In this document: positions 15,496 through 24,166 of the stretch, in pieces
Layout: the number at the start of each line of letters is the position of its first letter
Position numbering within the stretch: the first letter of the stretch is position 1
Assembly (NCBI RefSeq): GCF_029813785.1
Contig: NZ_JARVKY010000029.1
Coordinates: forward strand, 1-64,000
Origin: Streptomyces sp. DH41
Lineage (GTDB): Bacteria > Actinomycetota > Actinomycetes > Streptomycetales > Streptomycetaceae
Length of the DNA: 64,000 nucleotides
Reading direction: 5' to 3'
Position numbers and translations under genes: made by a program
Notes under the pieces: model-generated
Told to the model about the DNA's origin: nothing
The model's database searches: none
What the model saw: only the letters and a program-made list of their open reading frames with translations

Positions 15496-17622
15496 TCAGT
15501 CGCCGCGCCCCGGGCGGGAGACGGCGTCCCCCGCCGCCCCGGCCGGTGTCCGGCGGCCGAGGCGTCCGGGCCACCACGCGACGGCGCCGATGTCGCGGGC
15601 GAGCGCCGGGACCAGCAGCGAGCGCACCACGAGGGTGTCCAGCAGGACGCCGAAGGCCACGATGAAGGCGATCTGCACCAGGAAGGCCAGCGGGATCACC
15701 CCGAGGGCGGCGAACGTGGCGGCGAGGACGACACCGGCCGAGGTGATCACGCCACCGGTGGCGGTCAGACCGCGCAGGATGCCCTCCCGCACGCCGTGCT
15801 CCAGGGACTCCTGCCGTACGCGGGACATGAGGAAGATGTTGTAGTCCACGCCGAGGGCGACCAGGAACACGAACCCGTACAGCGGGACGGAGGCGTCGGT
15901 GCCGCTGAAACCGAACACATGGGTGAAGACGAGAGCCGAGACGCCCAGGGTGGCCAGGAAGTTCAGCGCCACCGTCGCCACGAGCAGCACCGGCATCAGC
16001 AGGGAACGCAGCAGGACGACCAGGATGGCCAGAATGATGGCGAGGACCACCGGCACGATGAGCGAGCGGTCGTGTTCGGCGGTGCGCTGGGTGTCGTACT
16101 GCTGGGCGGTGTAGCCGCCGACCAGGGCGTCCGCGCCGGACACGTCGTGGACGGCGGACCTGAGCCGGACCACCGTGTCCTTGGCGGCGTCGCTGTCCGC
16201 CGGCGCCTGCAGCGTCGCGTCGATCCGCACTCGCCCGTCGACCACCTTCGGTTCCCCGCCGCCCGGCCGGCCGGAGGCGGTGACCGCGGCGGCGGAGGCT
16301 ACGCCGCGTGTGTCGCGGGCCGCCGCGAGGACGGGGTCGAGCCGGCCGGCGTCCGCGATGATCACGGCGGGGTTGCCGGAGCCGCCCGGGAAGTGCCGCG
16401 CCAGGGTCTGCTGGGCGGCGACCGAGGGAGTGTCGTTCACGAAGATCTCGTCCAGCGGCACGCCCTTGGAGGTCAGGGTCGGCGAGAAGGCGGCGCAGGC
16501 GATCAGCGCGGCGAGGGAGATCGCCCAGATGCGGCGCGGGGCCCGGTCCACCAGTGCGGCGACGCGGTGCCACAGGCGGTGCCCGGCCTCCGGATCTCCG
16601 GTGCGCACGGGCTTGGCCGGCCAGTACGCGGCCCGGCCGAGCAGGACGAGGACGGCGGGCAGGAAGGTGAGTGTGCTCAGTACGGCGCAGACGATGCCGA
16701 TGGCGCCGACGGGTCCGAGCGCGCGGTTGTTGGTGAGGTCGCTGAGCAGCAGGGCCAGCAGGCCGGCGGCGACGGTCGCCGCGCTGGCGACGACCGCCCC
16801 CCAGGACGCCCGCAGCGCCGCGCGCATGGCGCCGAAGCGGTCCGGGTGCCGGGCGATCTCCTCGCGGTAGCGGGCGGTGAGCAGGAGCGCGTAGTCGGTG
16901 GCGGCGCCGATGACCAGGATGGAGAGGATGCCCTGGACCTGTCCGTCCACGCGCACGATGTCGCGGTCGGCGAGCGCGTAGACGATCGCGCAGGCCAGGC
17001 CCAGCGCGAAGACGGCGCCGAGGATGATGACCAGGGGCAGCAGGACACTGCGGTAGACGAGCAGCAGGATCACCAGCACCGTGATCAGTGCGACGCCGAG
17101 CAGCAGCCCGTCGATGCCCGAGAAGGCGTCGGAGAGATCGGCCTGGGAGGCCGCCGGTCCGGCGAGTCGCGCCTGGGTGCCGGGGACCTGACCGGCGGCG
17201 TCGCGGATCTGCTCCAGGACGTCGGGCAGGCGGTCGCCGAGGTCCGGCTCGACCTGGACGACGGCTTGGAGGGCTTCGCCGTCGTCGGAGGGCAGGGCGG
17301 GCGTCGCGGGGCCGACGATCCCGGGCTCCCCTTCGAGGCCCGCGACCGACCGGGTCGCCGCCGCCCGGTGTTCGGTGACGGCGCCGCCGCCGTCTGCGGT
17401 CCACACGACGATCACGGGGAGGGTCTCGTCCTGCTGGAAGGCCTTCTGCGCGTCGATGACCCGGGTGGACTCGGCGCTGCGGGGCAGGAAGGCGGCCTGG
17501 TCGTTGGTGGCGACCTCACCGAGCTTTCCGGCGTACGGGCCGAGCGCCCCGCCGATGCCGAGCCAGGCCAGGAGCAGGACGACGGGGACGAGCCAGCGGG
17601 CTCGTCGGGAGGTGATGGACAT
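15496..17622 (-). CDS. MMPL-family RND transporter
   Basis: A 708-residue inner-membrane exporter with the MMPL/RND layout: two repeats of one plus five membrane segments, with large extracellular loops at about residues 35-170 and 385-510. GAATDYALLLTARYREE in the first half and LGVDYNIFLMSRVRQE in the second carry the conserved Asp-Tyr pairs of the proton relay. It exports lipids or hydrophobic drugs in known members. It is downstream of, and on the same strand as, a MarR gene, with a candidate MarR operator in front of it. Confidence 0.93.
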   Translation of the reverse strand: MSITSRRARWLVPVVLLLAWLGIGGALGPYAGKLGEVATNDQAAFLPRSAESTRVIDAQKAFQQDETLPVIVVWTADGGGAVTEHRAAATRSVAGLEGEPGIVGPATPALPSDDGEALQAVVQVEPDLGDRLPDVLEQIRDAAGQVPGTQARLAGPAASQADLSDAFSGIDGLLLGVALITVLVILLLVYRSVLLPLVIILGAVFALGLACAIVYALADRDIVRVDGQVQGILSILVIGAATDYALLLTARYREEIARHPDRFGAMRAALRASWGAVVASAATVAAGLLALLLSDLTNNRALGPVGAIGIVCAVLSTLTFLPAVLVLLGRAAYWPAKPVRTGDPEAGHRLWHRVAALVDRAPRRIWAISLAALIACAAFSPTLTSKGVPLDEIFVNDTPSVAAQQTLARHFPGGSGNPAVIIADAGRLDPVLAAARDTRGVASAAAVTASGRPGGGEPKVVDGRVRIDATLQAPADSDAAKDTVVRLRSAVHDVSGADALVGGYTAQQYDTQRTAEHDRSLIVPVVLAIILAILVVLLRSLLMPVLLVATVALNFLATLGVSALVFTHVFGFSGTDASVPLYGFVFLVALGVDYNIFLMSRVRQESLEHGVREGILRGLTATGGVITSAGVVLAATFAALGVIPLAFLVQIAFIVAFGVLLDTLVVRSLLVPALARDIGAVAWWPGRLGRRTPAGAAGDAVSRPGRGD

Positions 17623-17679
17623 CGCTCTTCGGGTCTCCTGGTCTCCAGCGGTGCGGGAAGTGACTCGATCATAAACAAT

Positions 17680-17692
17680 CTCAATGATTGAG
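17680..17692. promoter_or_regulatory. candidate MarR operator
   Basis: CTCAATGATTGAG is two 6-base arms around one base, set in an AT-rich patch 58 bases upstream of the MMPL start. MarR dimers typically bind AT-rich sites of this form. It lies between marR and the exporter gene, so it would control the exporter directly. Confidence 0.65.
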
Positions 17693-17764
17693 TTACTTGT
17701 GGGTCATCGCGACACACCCACTTATGCCCGGGCGCACCCGCCGGATGCGGCACGCGGCGGAAAA

Positions 17765-18319
17765 TCAGCCGTCGTCCGACCGCACGAGCCGCAGTTCCCC
17801 GTTCATCGCCGCCAGGAAGCGGACCACGACCGCCAGTTCGCTCTCGTCGAAGCCGGAGGACGCGGCCGTGGCCGCATCGGCCAGCGGACGGAAGTACGTC
17901 CGGGCCGCCGCCCGGGCACCGGGCACGTAGTGCAGATGGACGACCCGGCGATCCGCGCTCTCCCGGACCCGGCGCACGTGCCCCGCACGCTCCAGCCGGT
18001 CCACGCACGCCGTCACCGCGCCCGAGGTGAGCCCCAGATGCTCGCGCAGCCGCCCCGGCGTCATGGGCTCCTGCGCGTCCAGGATCGCCGCGAGAGCCTG
18101 GACGTCGGTGGCGTGCAGTCCGTGTGTGCCGGCGAAACTCTGCACGAGGCGGTTGATCTCGCCGTTCATCCGCCGGAGCTGCGCGGCGAGGACGTGCAGC
18201 TCGCTCGCCTCGGGCCCCGCCTTGGACCCTCGCCCGGACTCCGCCGCGGTGGTCCGCCCGGACCCCGCTCCGGTCCCCCGCTCGTGCGCGTGCTGTCCGC
18301 GCTGGTTCGCTGTCGCCAC
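17765..18319 (-). CDS. MarR-family transcriptional regulator
   Basis: A 184-residue winged-helix regulator. The recognition region is TPGRLREHLGLTSGAVTACVDRLERAGHVRRV and the wing contains ESADRRVVHLHY, the DxRxxxV-type signature of MarR proteins. The GTG at 18319 is chosen because the preceding in-frame residues are Arg-rich and lie close to the divergent gene. It is expected to repress the MMPL exporter downstream and perhaps itself, and to be released by a hydrophobic ligand. Confidence 0.9.
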   Translation of the reverse strand: MATANQRGQHAHERGTGAGSGRTTAAESGRGSKAGPEASELHVLAAQLRRMNGEINRLVQSFAGTHGLHATDVQALAAILDAQEPMTPGRLREHLGLTSGAVTACVDRLERAGHVRRVRESADRRVVHLHYVPGARAAARTYFRPLADAATAASSGFDESELAVVVRFLAAMNGELRLVRSDDG

Positions 18320-18426
18320 GCGATCAGCGTATAGAAGGGTCAACCTGGGCCGTCGCGCATCCACCGCGGTCCGCGCGTGGGAAGTGATCACCGCGACGAC
18401 TTCCCGTGCGAGACGGAGCCTGGCCC

Positions 18427-20001
18427 ATGAGCGAAGTACACGGCCGCGTGAGCGGCGACAGAGCCGATGCGGGGGACGGCGACGGAGCGCGCGGCCCGCG
18501 CTGTCTGGTCACCGGCGCCACGGGGTACATCGGCGGCCGGCTCGTGCCGGAGCTCCTCGCCGCCGGGCACCGGGTACGGTGCCTGGCCCGCTCCCCGCAC
18601 AAGCTGCGCGACCATCCCTGGGCCGGGGACGCCGAGGTGGTGCGGGGAGACGTCACGGACGCCGGCTCGGTGGCCGGGGCGATGGAAGACATCGACGTCG
18701 CCTACTACCTGGTGCACGCGCTGGGTGGCGGCGGGGACTTCGAGGAGACCGACCGGCGGGCGGCGCGTACCTTCGCCGAGCAGGCCGAGGCGGCCGGTGT
18801 ACGGCGCATCGTCTATCTCGGCGGCCTGACCCCACCGGACGTGCCCGAACGGGAGCTGTCGCCGCACCTGCGCTCGCGCACCGAGGTCGGCCGCGTCCTC
18901 CTGGCCTCCGGCGTGCCCACGACCGTCCTGCGCGCCGCGGTCGTCATCGGCTCCGGGTCGGCCTCCTTCGAGATGCTGCGCTACCTGACCGAACGGCTGC
19001 CGGTGATGGTCACGCCGAGCTGGGTCCACACCCGCATCCAGCCGGTCGCCGTCCGGGACGTGCTGCGCGCCCTCGTCGGCAGCGCGCGGATGCCGGACGA
19101 CGTCTCCCGCGCCTTCGACATCGGCGGACCCGACGTCCTGACCTACCGGGACATGATGGTCCGGTACGCCGAGGTGGCAAAGCTGCCGCGGCGGCTGATC
19201 CTGCCGGTGCCGATGCTGACACCCGGCCTGTCCAGCCACTGGGTCGGTCTGGTCACCCCCGTGCCCGCGTCCATCGCGCGCCCGCTCACCGAGTCGCTGC
19301 GGCACGAGGTGGTGTGCCGCGAGAACGACATCGTCCGGTACGTGCCCGCCCCGCCGGGATACCCGCTCGGCTTCGACGACGCGGTCCGGCTGGCCCTGCA
19401 ACGCGTGCGGGACGCCCGGGTCGCCACCCGCTGGTCGTCCGCGTCCGTGCCCGGAGCGCCCAGCGACCCGCTGCCCACCGACCCCGACTGGGCCGGCGGC
19501 AGTCTCTACACCGACCACCGCGCCCTGACCGTCGACGCCCCGCCCGACGCGCTGTGGCGGGTCGTCGAGGGGATCGGCGGCGACAACGGCTGGTACTCCT
19601 TCCCGCTCGCCTGGGCGGTACGGGGCTGGCTGGACCGGCTGGTCGGCGGGGTCGGCCTGCGCCGCGGCCGCCGGGACGCCGCGCGGCTGCGGGCCGGCGA
19701 CTCGCTCGACTTCTGGCGGGTGGAGGAGATCGTCCCCGGCCGTCTGCTCCGGCTGCGCGCGGAGATGCGGCTGCCGGGTCTGGCCTGGCTGGAGATGTAC
19801 GCCGAGACGGACGACGCGGGCCGTACACGGTACCGCCAGCGGGCCCTGTTCCATCCGCACGGGCTGGCGGGCCACGCCTACTGGTGGAGCGTGTGGCCCT
19901 TCCACGCCGTGGTGTTCGGCGGCATGGCCCGCAACATCGCGCGGGCCGCCGTCCGGGACCACCGGCCGTCCGGCCCGGTCGGCGGCGCACCCGCCTCCTG
20001 A
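18427..20001 (+). CDS. NAD(P)-binding SDR / DUF2867 two-domain protein
   Basis: A 524-residue fusion. Residues about 26-250 form an atypical short-chain dehydrogenase/epimerase domain (TGATGYIGGRLVPELLAAGH). Residues about 365-515 form a DUF2867 domain (LWRVVEGIGGDNGWY, FWRVEEI, LRAEMRLPGLAWLEM). The ATG at 18427 has GGAG nine bases upstream. This fusion is often found beside photolyase and LitR-type genes in actinobacteria (recalled, not checked), and a photolyase follows here. Substrate unknown. Confidence 0.85.
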   Translation: MSEVHGRVSGDRADAGDGDGARGPRCLVTGATGYIGGRLVPELLAAGHRVRCLARSPHKLRDHPWAGDAEVVRGDVTDAGSVAGAMEDIDVAYYLVHALGGGGDFEETDRRAARTFAEQAEAAGVRRIVYLGGLTPPDVPERELSPHLRSRTEVGRVLLASGVPTTVLRAAVVIGSGSASFEMLRYLTERLPVMVTPSWVHTRIQPVAVRDVLRALVGSARMPDDVSRAFDIGGPDVLTYRDMMVRYAEVAKLPRRLILPVPMLTPGLSSHWVGLVTPVPASIARPLTESLRHEVVCRENDIVRYVPAPPGYPLGFDDAVRLALQRVRDARVATRWSSASVPGAPSDPLPTDPDWAGGSLYTDHRALTVDAPPDALWRVVEGIGGDNGWYSFPLAWAVRGWLDRLVGGVGLRRGRRDAARLRAGDSLDFWRVEEIVPGRLLRLRAEMRLPGLAWLEMYAETDDAGRTRYRQRALFHPHGLAGHAYWWSVWPFHAVVFGGMARNIARAAVRDHRPSGPVGGAPAS

Positions 20002-20183
20002 CGCGGGCGGGCCGCGTCACCCGGCCCCCGGACGAGGGGCGCCGACGTGCGCGGCCCGGCCCGTCGCGGCCCGCGGCCCTGGGCCTGTCGCCGGGGGCGC
20101 ACCTCCCCTGCCTCCACGCAGACCACACCACGGTCGGCTCCCGTGCCCCGCGATCCTGTCCGCGTCCCGAGCCTCACGTCCCG

Positions 20184-20210
20184 AGCCCCCAGCCCCCAGC
20201 CCCCAGCCCC
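20184..20210. repeat. AGCCCCC short tandem repeat in the photolyase leader
   Basis: About three and a half AGCCCCC units lie directly before the photolyase ribosome binding site, next to a duplicated GTCCCGAGCC. The rest of 20002-20220 shows no gene. Confidence 0.55.
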
Positions 20211-20220
20211 GAGGAGCGTC

Positions 20221-21597
20221 ATGACCACGTCGGTCGTCCTGTTCACCCGCGACCTGCGACTGCACGACCACCCGCCGCTGCGCGCCGCCCTCGAGGGCTC
20301 CCGCGCCGTCGTGCCGCTGTTCGTCCGCGACCGGGCCGTCGACGCGGCCGGTTACGCCGCACCCAACCGGCTCGCCTTCCTCGCCGACTGTCTGCGGGAC
20401 CTGGACGCCGGACTGCGCGAGCGGGGCGGACGGCTGGTCGTCCGCTCCGGCGACCTGGCCGAGGAGGTGTGCGCGGTGGTCGGCGAGGCGGACGCCGACG
20501 AGGTGCACATGGCGGCCGACGTCAGCGCGTACGCGCACCGGCGCGAGGACGTGCTGCGGGCCGCTCTGGAGGCGCGGGGCTGCCGGCTGCACGTCCACGA
20601 CGCCGTGACCACCGTGCTGGCCCCGGGGTCCGTCACCCCCGCCTCCTCCGACCACTTCGCCGTCTTCACACCGTACTTCCGGCGCTGGTGCGAGCGGCCC
20701 GTCCGGAGCGTCCTGCCCGCGCCCCGCCGTATCCGCGTCCCGGACGGCGTCGGCTCACAGCCACCGCCCTGCCGCACTGACCTGCCCGGGCTGTCCCCGG
20801 GACTGCCTCCCGGCGGCGAGAGCGAGGCCAGGAAGCGACTGACGGCCTGGCTGCGCGGCCCCGTCACCGGCTACGAGGACCACCACGACGACCTGGCGGG
20901 CGACGCCACCTCCCGTCTCTCCCCCTACCTCCACTTCGGTGCCCTCTCCCCCGCCGAAACGGTCCACCGCGCGCGCCGCGGGGGCGGCCCCGGCGCCGAG
21001 GCGTTCGTACGGCAGCTGGCCTGGCGCGACTTCCACCACCAGGTCCTGTCCGCACGGCCGCACGCCTCCGCGCTCGACTACCGCACCCGGCACGACCACT
21101 GGCGTTCCGGGCCCCGGGCCGAGGAGGACATCGCCGCCTGGAAGGACGGGCGCACGGGTTACCCGATCGTCGACGCCGCGATGCGCCAGCTGCGGCACGA
21201 GGGCTGGATGCACAACCGGGGACGCCTGCTGACCGCCAGTTTCCTCACCAAGACGCTCTACGTGGACTGGCGCGTCGGGGCCCGGCACTTCCTGGACCTG
21301 CTCGTGGACGGCGACATCGCCAACAACCAGCTCAACTGGCAGTGGGCGGCGGGTACCGGGACCGACACCCGCCCCCACCGCGTCCTCAATCCCACGACCC
21401 AGGCTCGGCGGTTCGACCCCGACGGGGCGTACGTCCGGCGCTGGGTGCCCGAACTGGCGGGCCTGGAGGGCCGGGCCGTACACGAACCCTGGAGGCTGTC
21501 CGGCCCCGAGCGCGCCGTCCTCGACGCCTACCCGGACCCGATCGTGGACCTCGCCGAGGGCCTGGAGCGCTTCCGCCGGGCCCGCGGACGCGACTGA
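20221..21597 (+). CDS. phr: deoxyribodipyrimidine photolyase (cryptochrome/photolyase family)
   Basis: A 458-residue class I photolyase. The N-terminal Rossmann domain starts VVLFTRDLRLHDHPPL and binds an antenna chromophore. The FAD-binding helical domain has TSRLSPYLHFGALSP, WRDFHHQVL, TGYPIVDAAMRQL, MHNRGRLLTASFLTK and the final NNQLNWQWAAGTGTD, NPTTQARRFDPDGAYVRRWVPEL. Trp residues of the electron-transfer chain are in place. It repairs UV-induced pyrimidine dimers using light. GAGGAG lies six bases before the ATG. It follows the SDR-DUF2867 gene by 219 bases. Confidence 0.94.
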   Translation: MTTSVVLFTRDLRLHDHPPLRAALEGSRAVVPLFVRDRAVDAAGYAAPNRLAFLADCLRDLDAGLRERGGRLVVRSGDLAEEVCAVVGEADADEVHMAADVSAYAHRREDVLRAALEARGCRLHVHDAVTTVLAPGSVTPASSDHFAVFTPYFRRWCERPVRSVLPAPRRIRVPDGVGSQPPPCRTDLPGLSPGLPPGGESEARKRLTAWLRGPVTGYEDHHDDLAGDATSRLSPYLHFGALSPAETVHRARRGGGPGAEAFVRQLAWRDFHHQVLSARPHASALDYRTRHDHWRSGPRAEEDIAAWKDGRTGYPIVDAAMRQLRHEGWMHNRGRLLTASFLTKTLYVDWRVGARHFLDLLVDGDIANNQLNWQWAAGTGTDTRPHRVLNPTTQARRFDPDGAYVRRWVPELAGLEGRAVHEPWRLSGPERAVLDAYPDPIVDLAEGLERFRRARGRD

Positions 21598-21652
21598 CCG
21601 TCCGTCGGGAGACACCCCGCACGCGGATCTCGGCGTCAGGTGAAAGGCCTGT

Positions 21653-22093
21653 TCACAGGGTGCGGGTGCCGGGGCTGTCGGGGCGGGCCGTGTGGTCGGG
21701 GTGGTCACGGGTCCGGCGGGCCTCCTTCAGCTCCGCCTCGTACAGATGGTCACGGCCCTCGGCGAGCCGGTCCACCGCCTCGCGCTCCAGATCCCGGAAC
21801 GCCTGGTAGTACGTCCGGTCGTACGCCTCGACGATCTGGAACGTCCAGTGCCCGGGGATGACGTTGCGTCCCAGGATCTCCGTCCGGACGCGCTCGGCCC
21901 ATTCCGGGTGACCCGCCTCGCGCAGCAGCTCGACCGCGCGGTCCAGTTCGAAGTCCGCGGTGCCGGTGAGCTGGTGAAAGGCGAACAGGTGCCCACGGGC
22001 ACGATCGGTCGTCTCCAGCGCCTTGGACAGGGACCCGAGGGCTTCAACCGTCTCGTCGCTGACGCCCTCGGGGCGCCGGTGCGGGTCTTCCAT
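21653..22093 (-). CDS. conserved-looking hypothetical protein
   Basis: A 146-residue soluble, charged protein. The core DRARGHLFAFHQLTGTADFELDRAVELLREAGHPEWAERVRTEILGRNVIPGHWTFQI is well-ordered and protein-like, and the rest is helical. It lies just downstream of DUF3140 and DUF2945 genes on the same strand, 38 bases away, so it is likely co-transcribed with these small proteins. I do not recognise the family. The ribosome binding site before 22093 is weak. Confidence 0.7.
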   Translation of the reverse strand: MEDPHRRPEGVSDETVEALGSLSKALETTDRARGHLFAFHQLTGTADFELDRAVELLREAGHPEWAERVRTEILGRNVIPGHWTFQIVEAYDRTYYQAFRDLEREAVDRLAEGRDHLYEAELKEARRTRDHPDHTARPDSPGTRTL

Positions 22094-22131
22094 GCCGTGG
22101 TCGGTCCCTTTCGGTGAACGTGAGAACGGTG

Positions 22132-22464
22132 TCACGTCAGCGGATCGTGGCCCCAGTTCATGAGCGAGTGCCGCCACCGGGTGTCCCGGACATCGCCCGA
22201 GGGCCGCTGGGCCAGATGCCGGCGGATGTAGCCGACGACCTCGCGCATGTGCTGGTAGTCGTCGTCCGAGAGGTCGCCCTTCTTCGTCCGCAGGATCTCC
22301 ACGATCCGGCGGCCGGAGGCGTGCCCGGTGGACTCTCCCCCGTCCTTGTGCTGTCCCGCTTCCCGCGACTGGTCGGAGGCCAGCCATTTCTCCAGTTCGG
22401 CAGGCGTCATGTTCACCAGTTCGCGGAACCGGTCCCCGGTCTCCTTGCTCTCCTCGTCGTCCAC
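22132..22464 (-). CDS. DUF3140 protein
   Basis: A 110-residue protein with the DUF3140 pattern: FRELVNMTPAELEKWL, GRRIVEILRTKK, DDYQHMREVVGYIRRHLAQRP and the C-terminal WRHSLMNWGHDP. The GTG at 22464 lies 7 bases after the DUF2945 gene. The function of the family is unknown; it occurs with small stress-type proteins in actinobacteria and other bacteria. Confidence 0.85.
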   Translation of the reverse strand: MDDEESKETGDRFRELVNMTPAELEKWLASDQSREAGQHKDGGESTGHASGRRIVEILRTKKGDLSDDDYQHMREVVGYIRRHLAQRPSGDVRDTRWRHSLMNWGHDPLT

Positions 22465-22470
22465 TCCGTC

Positions 22471-22719
22471 TCACTTCTTCTTCTTGAGCGCGGACGGCTT
22501 GTGCACCGCCGGCCGGCCGGACTTGTCGCTCCGGACCTGGTACTGCGGATCGTCCGGCGAGGCGTCCACCGTGCGCCCCGCGGCCTCGGTGCGCTTGGTG
22601 ATCTTCTTCTCCACCTCCCCTTCCGCCCGGCTGCCGTGGCTGCTCCAGGCGACCTTGTCGCCCTTTCCGAGGTTCTCGCCACCGTCTCGGTTCTCGGCGC
22701 CACCGCGGTTCTTCGCCAT
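22471..22719 (-). CDS. DUF2945 (Tudor-like) small protein
   Basis: An 82-residue basic protein: LGKGDKVAWSSHGSRAEGEVEKKITKRT matches the DUF2945 / hypervirulence-associated Tudor-like domain, and QYQVRSDKSGRPAVHKPSAL completes it before a poly-Lys tail. AAGGAG lies seven bases before the ATG at 22719. It is the first gene of a short operon with DUF3140 and the hypothetical gene downstream. Confidence 0.85.
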   Translation of the reverse strand: MAKNRGGAENRDGGENLGKGDKVAWSSHGSRAEGEVEKKITKRTEAAGRTVDASPDDPQYQVRSDKSGRPAVHKPSALKKKK

Positions 22720-22870
22720 CCCGGTGCTCCTTCCCTCGCTCCGTTCCCTCACCAGCCTGGGTGGTGCGCGGTGGTTCCACCACTCGGCAGCGGGTCCCCT
22801 TGCGGGGCCGCGAGTTCCCGGTTCCGGCGCCGAACTATCCTGAACGCTGCCGGGCCCCGGCCCACGGCCT

Positions 22871-23535
22871 CACTCGTCACCGCAGTCGTTCCAGGAGCAG
22901 CCCCCGTCGAGCACCAGTACAGCGACCCCGGACAGCTGCTACGAGCGCATCGACGAGCACCGCTACAAGAGATACGGGTGGAGACGGTCCGCCCCGGGCG
23001 CACGATCGAGCTGGTGGAGGCGACCGTGCTCATCGCGGGCCGGTCCGTGGTGCGGGCCAGGGCCTGGCTGCTCGCCGACGGGGACACGAGCGCCGTCGCC
23101 GGTGGCGCGGCGGACCGGCTCGCCGCGCCGCAGACGCTCGCTTCCTGGCCCATGGCCGCCGAGTGGCCCGGCGGATACATCGCCTCCCTGGACGTACGCC
23201 CGCTCGCCCCTCCCCTGCCGGGCCGCACCACCGCCTGGGTCTCCACCGGGCTCGACCTGGTCGCCGGGGAGGCCGCCGGCCCGCTGGCGTCCTTCGTCAC
23301 GCTGATCGACACGGCCAACGGCATCGCCGTACGTCAGTCGCCCGAGGAGTGGATGTTCCCGAACGTCGACCTGACCCTGCACCTGCATCGCGCTCCCCGC
23401 GGGCGCTGGACCGGCCTGGACACCGCCGTCGTCTTCGGCCCCACCGGGCAGGGCGTCACCAGCACCGTGCTGCACGACGCCGACGGCCCCGTCGGGCACG
23501 CACAGCAGATGCTCACCGTTCGTCCGCAGCCGTGA
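22871..23535 (+). pseudogene. thioesterase-family gene broken by an internal deletion
   Basis: The C-terminal two thirds (from about 22969) read cleanly as a hot-dog thioesterase-family protein: VETVRPGRTIELVEATV, WPGGYIASLDVRPL, DTANGIAVRQSPEEWMFPNVDLTLHLHR, GPTGQGVTSTVLHD. The expected N-terminus is present just upstream in another frame (TATPDSCYERIDEHRYK, about 22922-22969). The two parts meet around 22967-22971, where the segment that should join them is absent, and the join is out of frame. No intact start was found. I infer an inactivated gene; the missing length is roughly 60-70 residues judging from remembered relatives. Confidence 0.75.
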
Positions 23536-23566
23536 AACGGCCGACTTCGCGGTCCCGCCCACAGCG

Positions 23567-24019
23567 TCAGCCGTCACCCGCGGGTGGATCGGCGAGGATG
23601 CCGTTCAGCAGCCCGGTGGACTGACCGACTTCGATCAGGTAGCCGTCCGGGTCACGCAGGTAGCAGCGGAGTTCGGCCTTCCGGTCGATCGGCGGGGTGA
23701 GGAACTCCGCGCCCAGCTCACTCCACTCGCGGTAGCAGCGTTCGATGTCGGCCACCCGGATGTTCAGGAAGCCGGCGGCCGTCCCCGGATCGGTCGGCGG
23801 GCGCAGTGTGACGTCGGGTTTGTCCGGGGTCGGACCGCCGCCCGGATTCATGATGAGCCAGCTGTTCGCGAGCTTGACGATGCACGGGTTCTCGGCGAGT
23901 ACCACCTCGCCACCGAGGACGTCGGAGTAGAAGGCACGCGAGCGCGGCACGTCGGCCACGGTGAGGAAGTGTGTGAGCAGCAGTCCCGAATCCGGGGCCG
24001 GAAGGTCTTCGCGGCGCAT
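23567..24019 (-). CDS. VOC-family (glyoxalase/bleomycin-resistance fold) protein
   Basis: A 150-residue vicinal-oxygen-chelate protein: HFLTVADVPRSRAFYSDVLGGE at the start, NIRVADIERCYREWSELGAEFL in the middle and the closing CYLRDPDGYLIEVGQ with its metal-binding Glu. Members are dioxygenases, isomerases or antibiotic-binding proteins. The start at 24019 (MRREDLPAPDSG) follows a GAGGGGGGA stretch. It points toward the end of the thioesterase pseudogene. Confidence 0.88.
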   Translation of the reverse strand: MRREDLPAPDSGLLLTHFLTVADVPRSRAFYSDVLGGEVVLAENPCIVKLANSWLIMNPGGGPTPDKPDVTLRPPTDPGTAAGFLNIRVADIERCYREWSELGAEFLTPPIDRKAELRCYLRDPDGYLIEVGQSTGLLNGILADPPAGDG

Positions 24020-24166
24020 GCTTCGGTCCCCCCTCTCGGAGTGACGGGTCTCCTCCATGATGGGCCGCGATCGCCCGGACCGCGATCCCCCCGGGCCTCG
24101 GCCGCGCCGGAAGGACGATCAGCGGGACACGCGATCAGCCGGAGAGGCGATCAGCCCGAGAGACGA

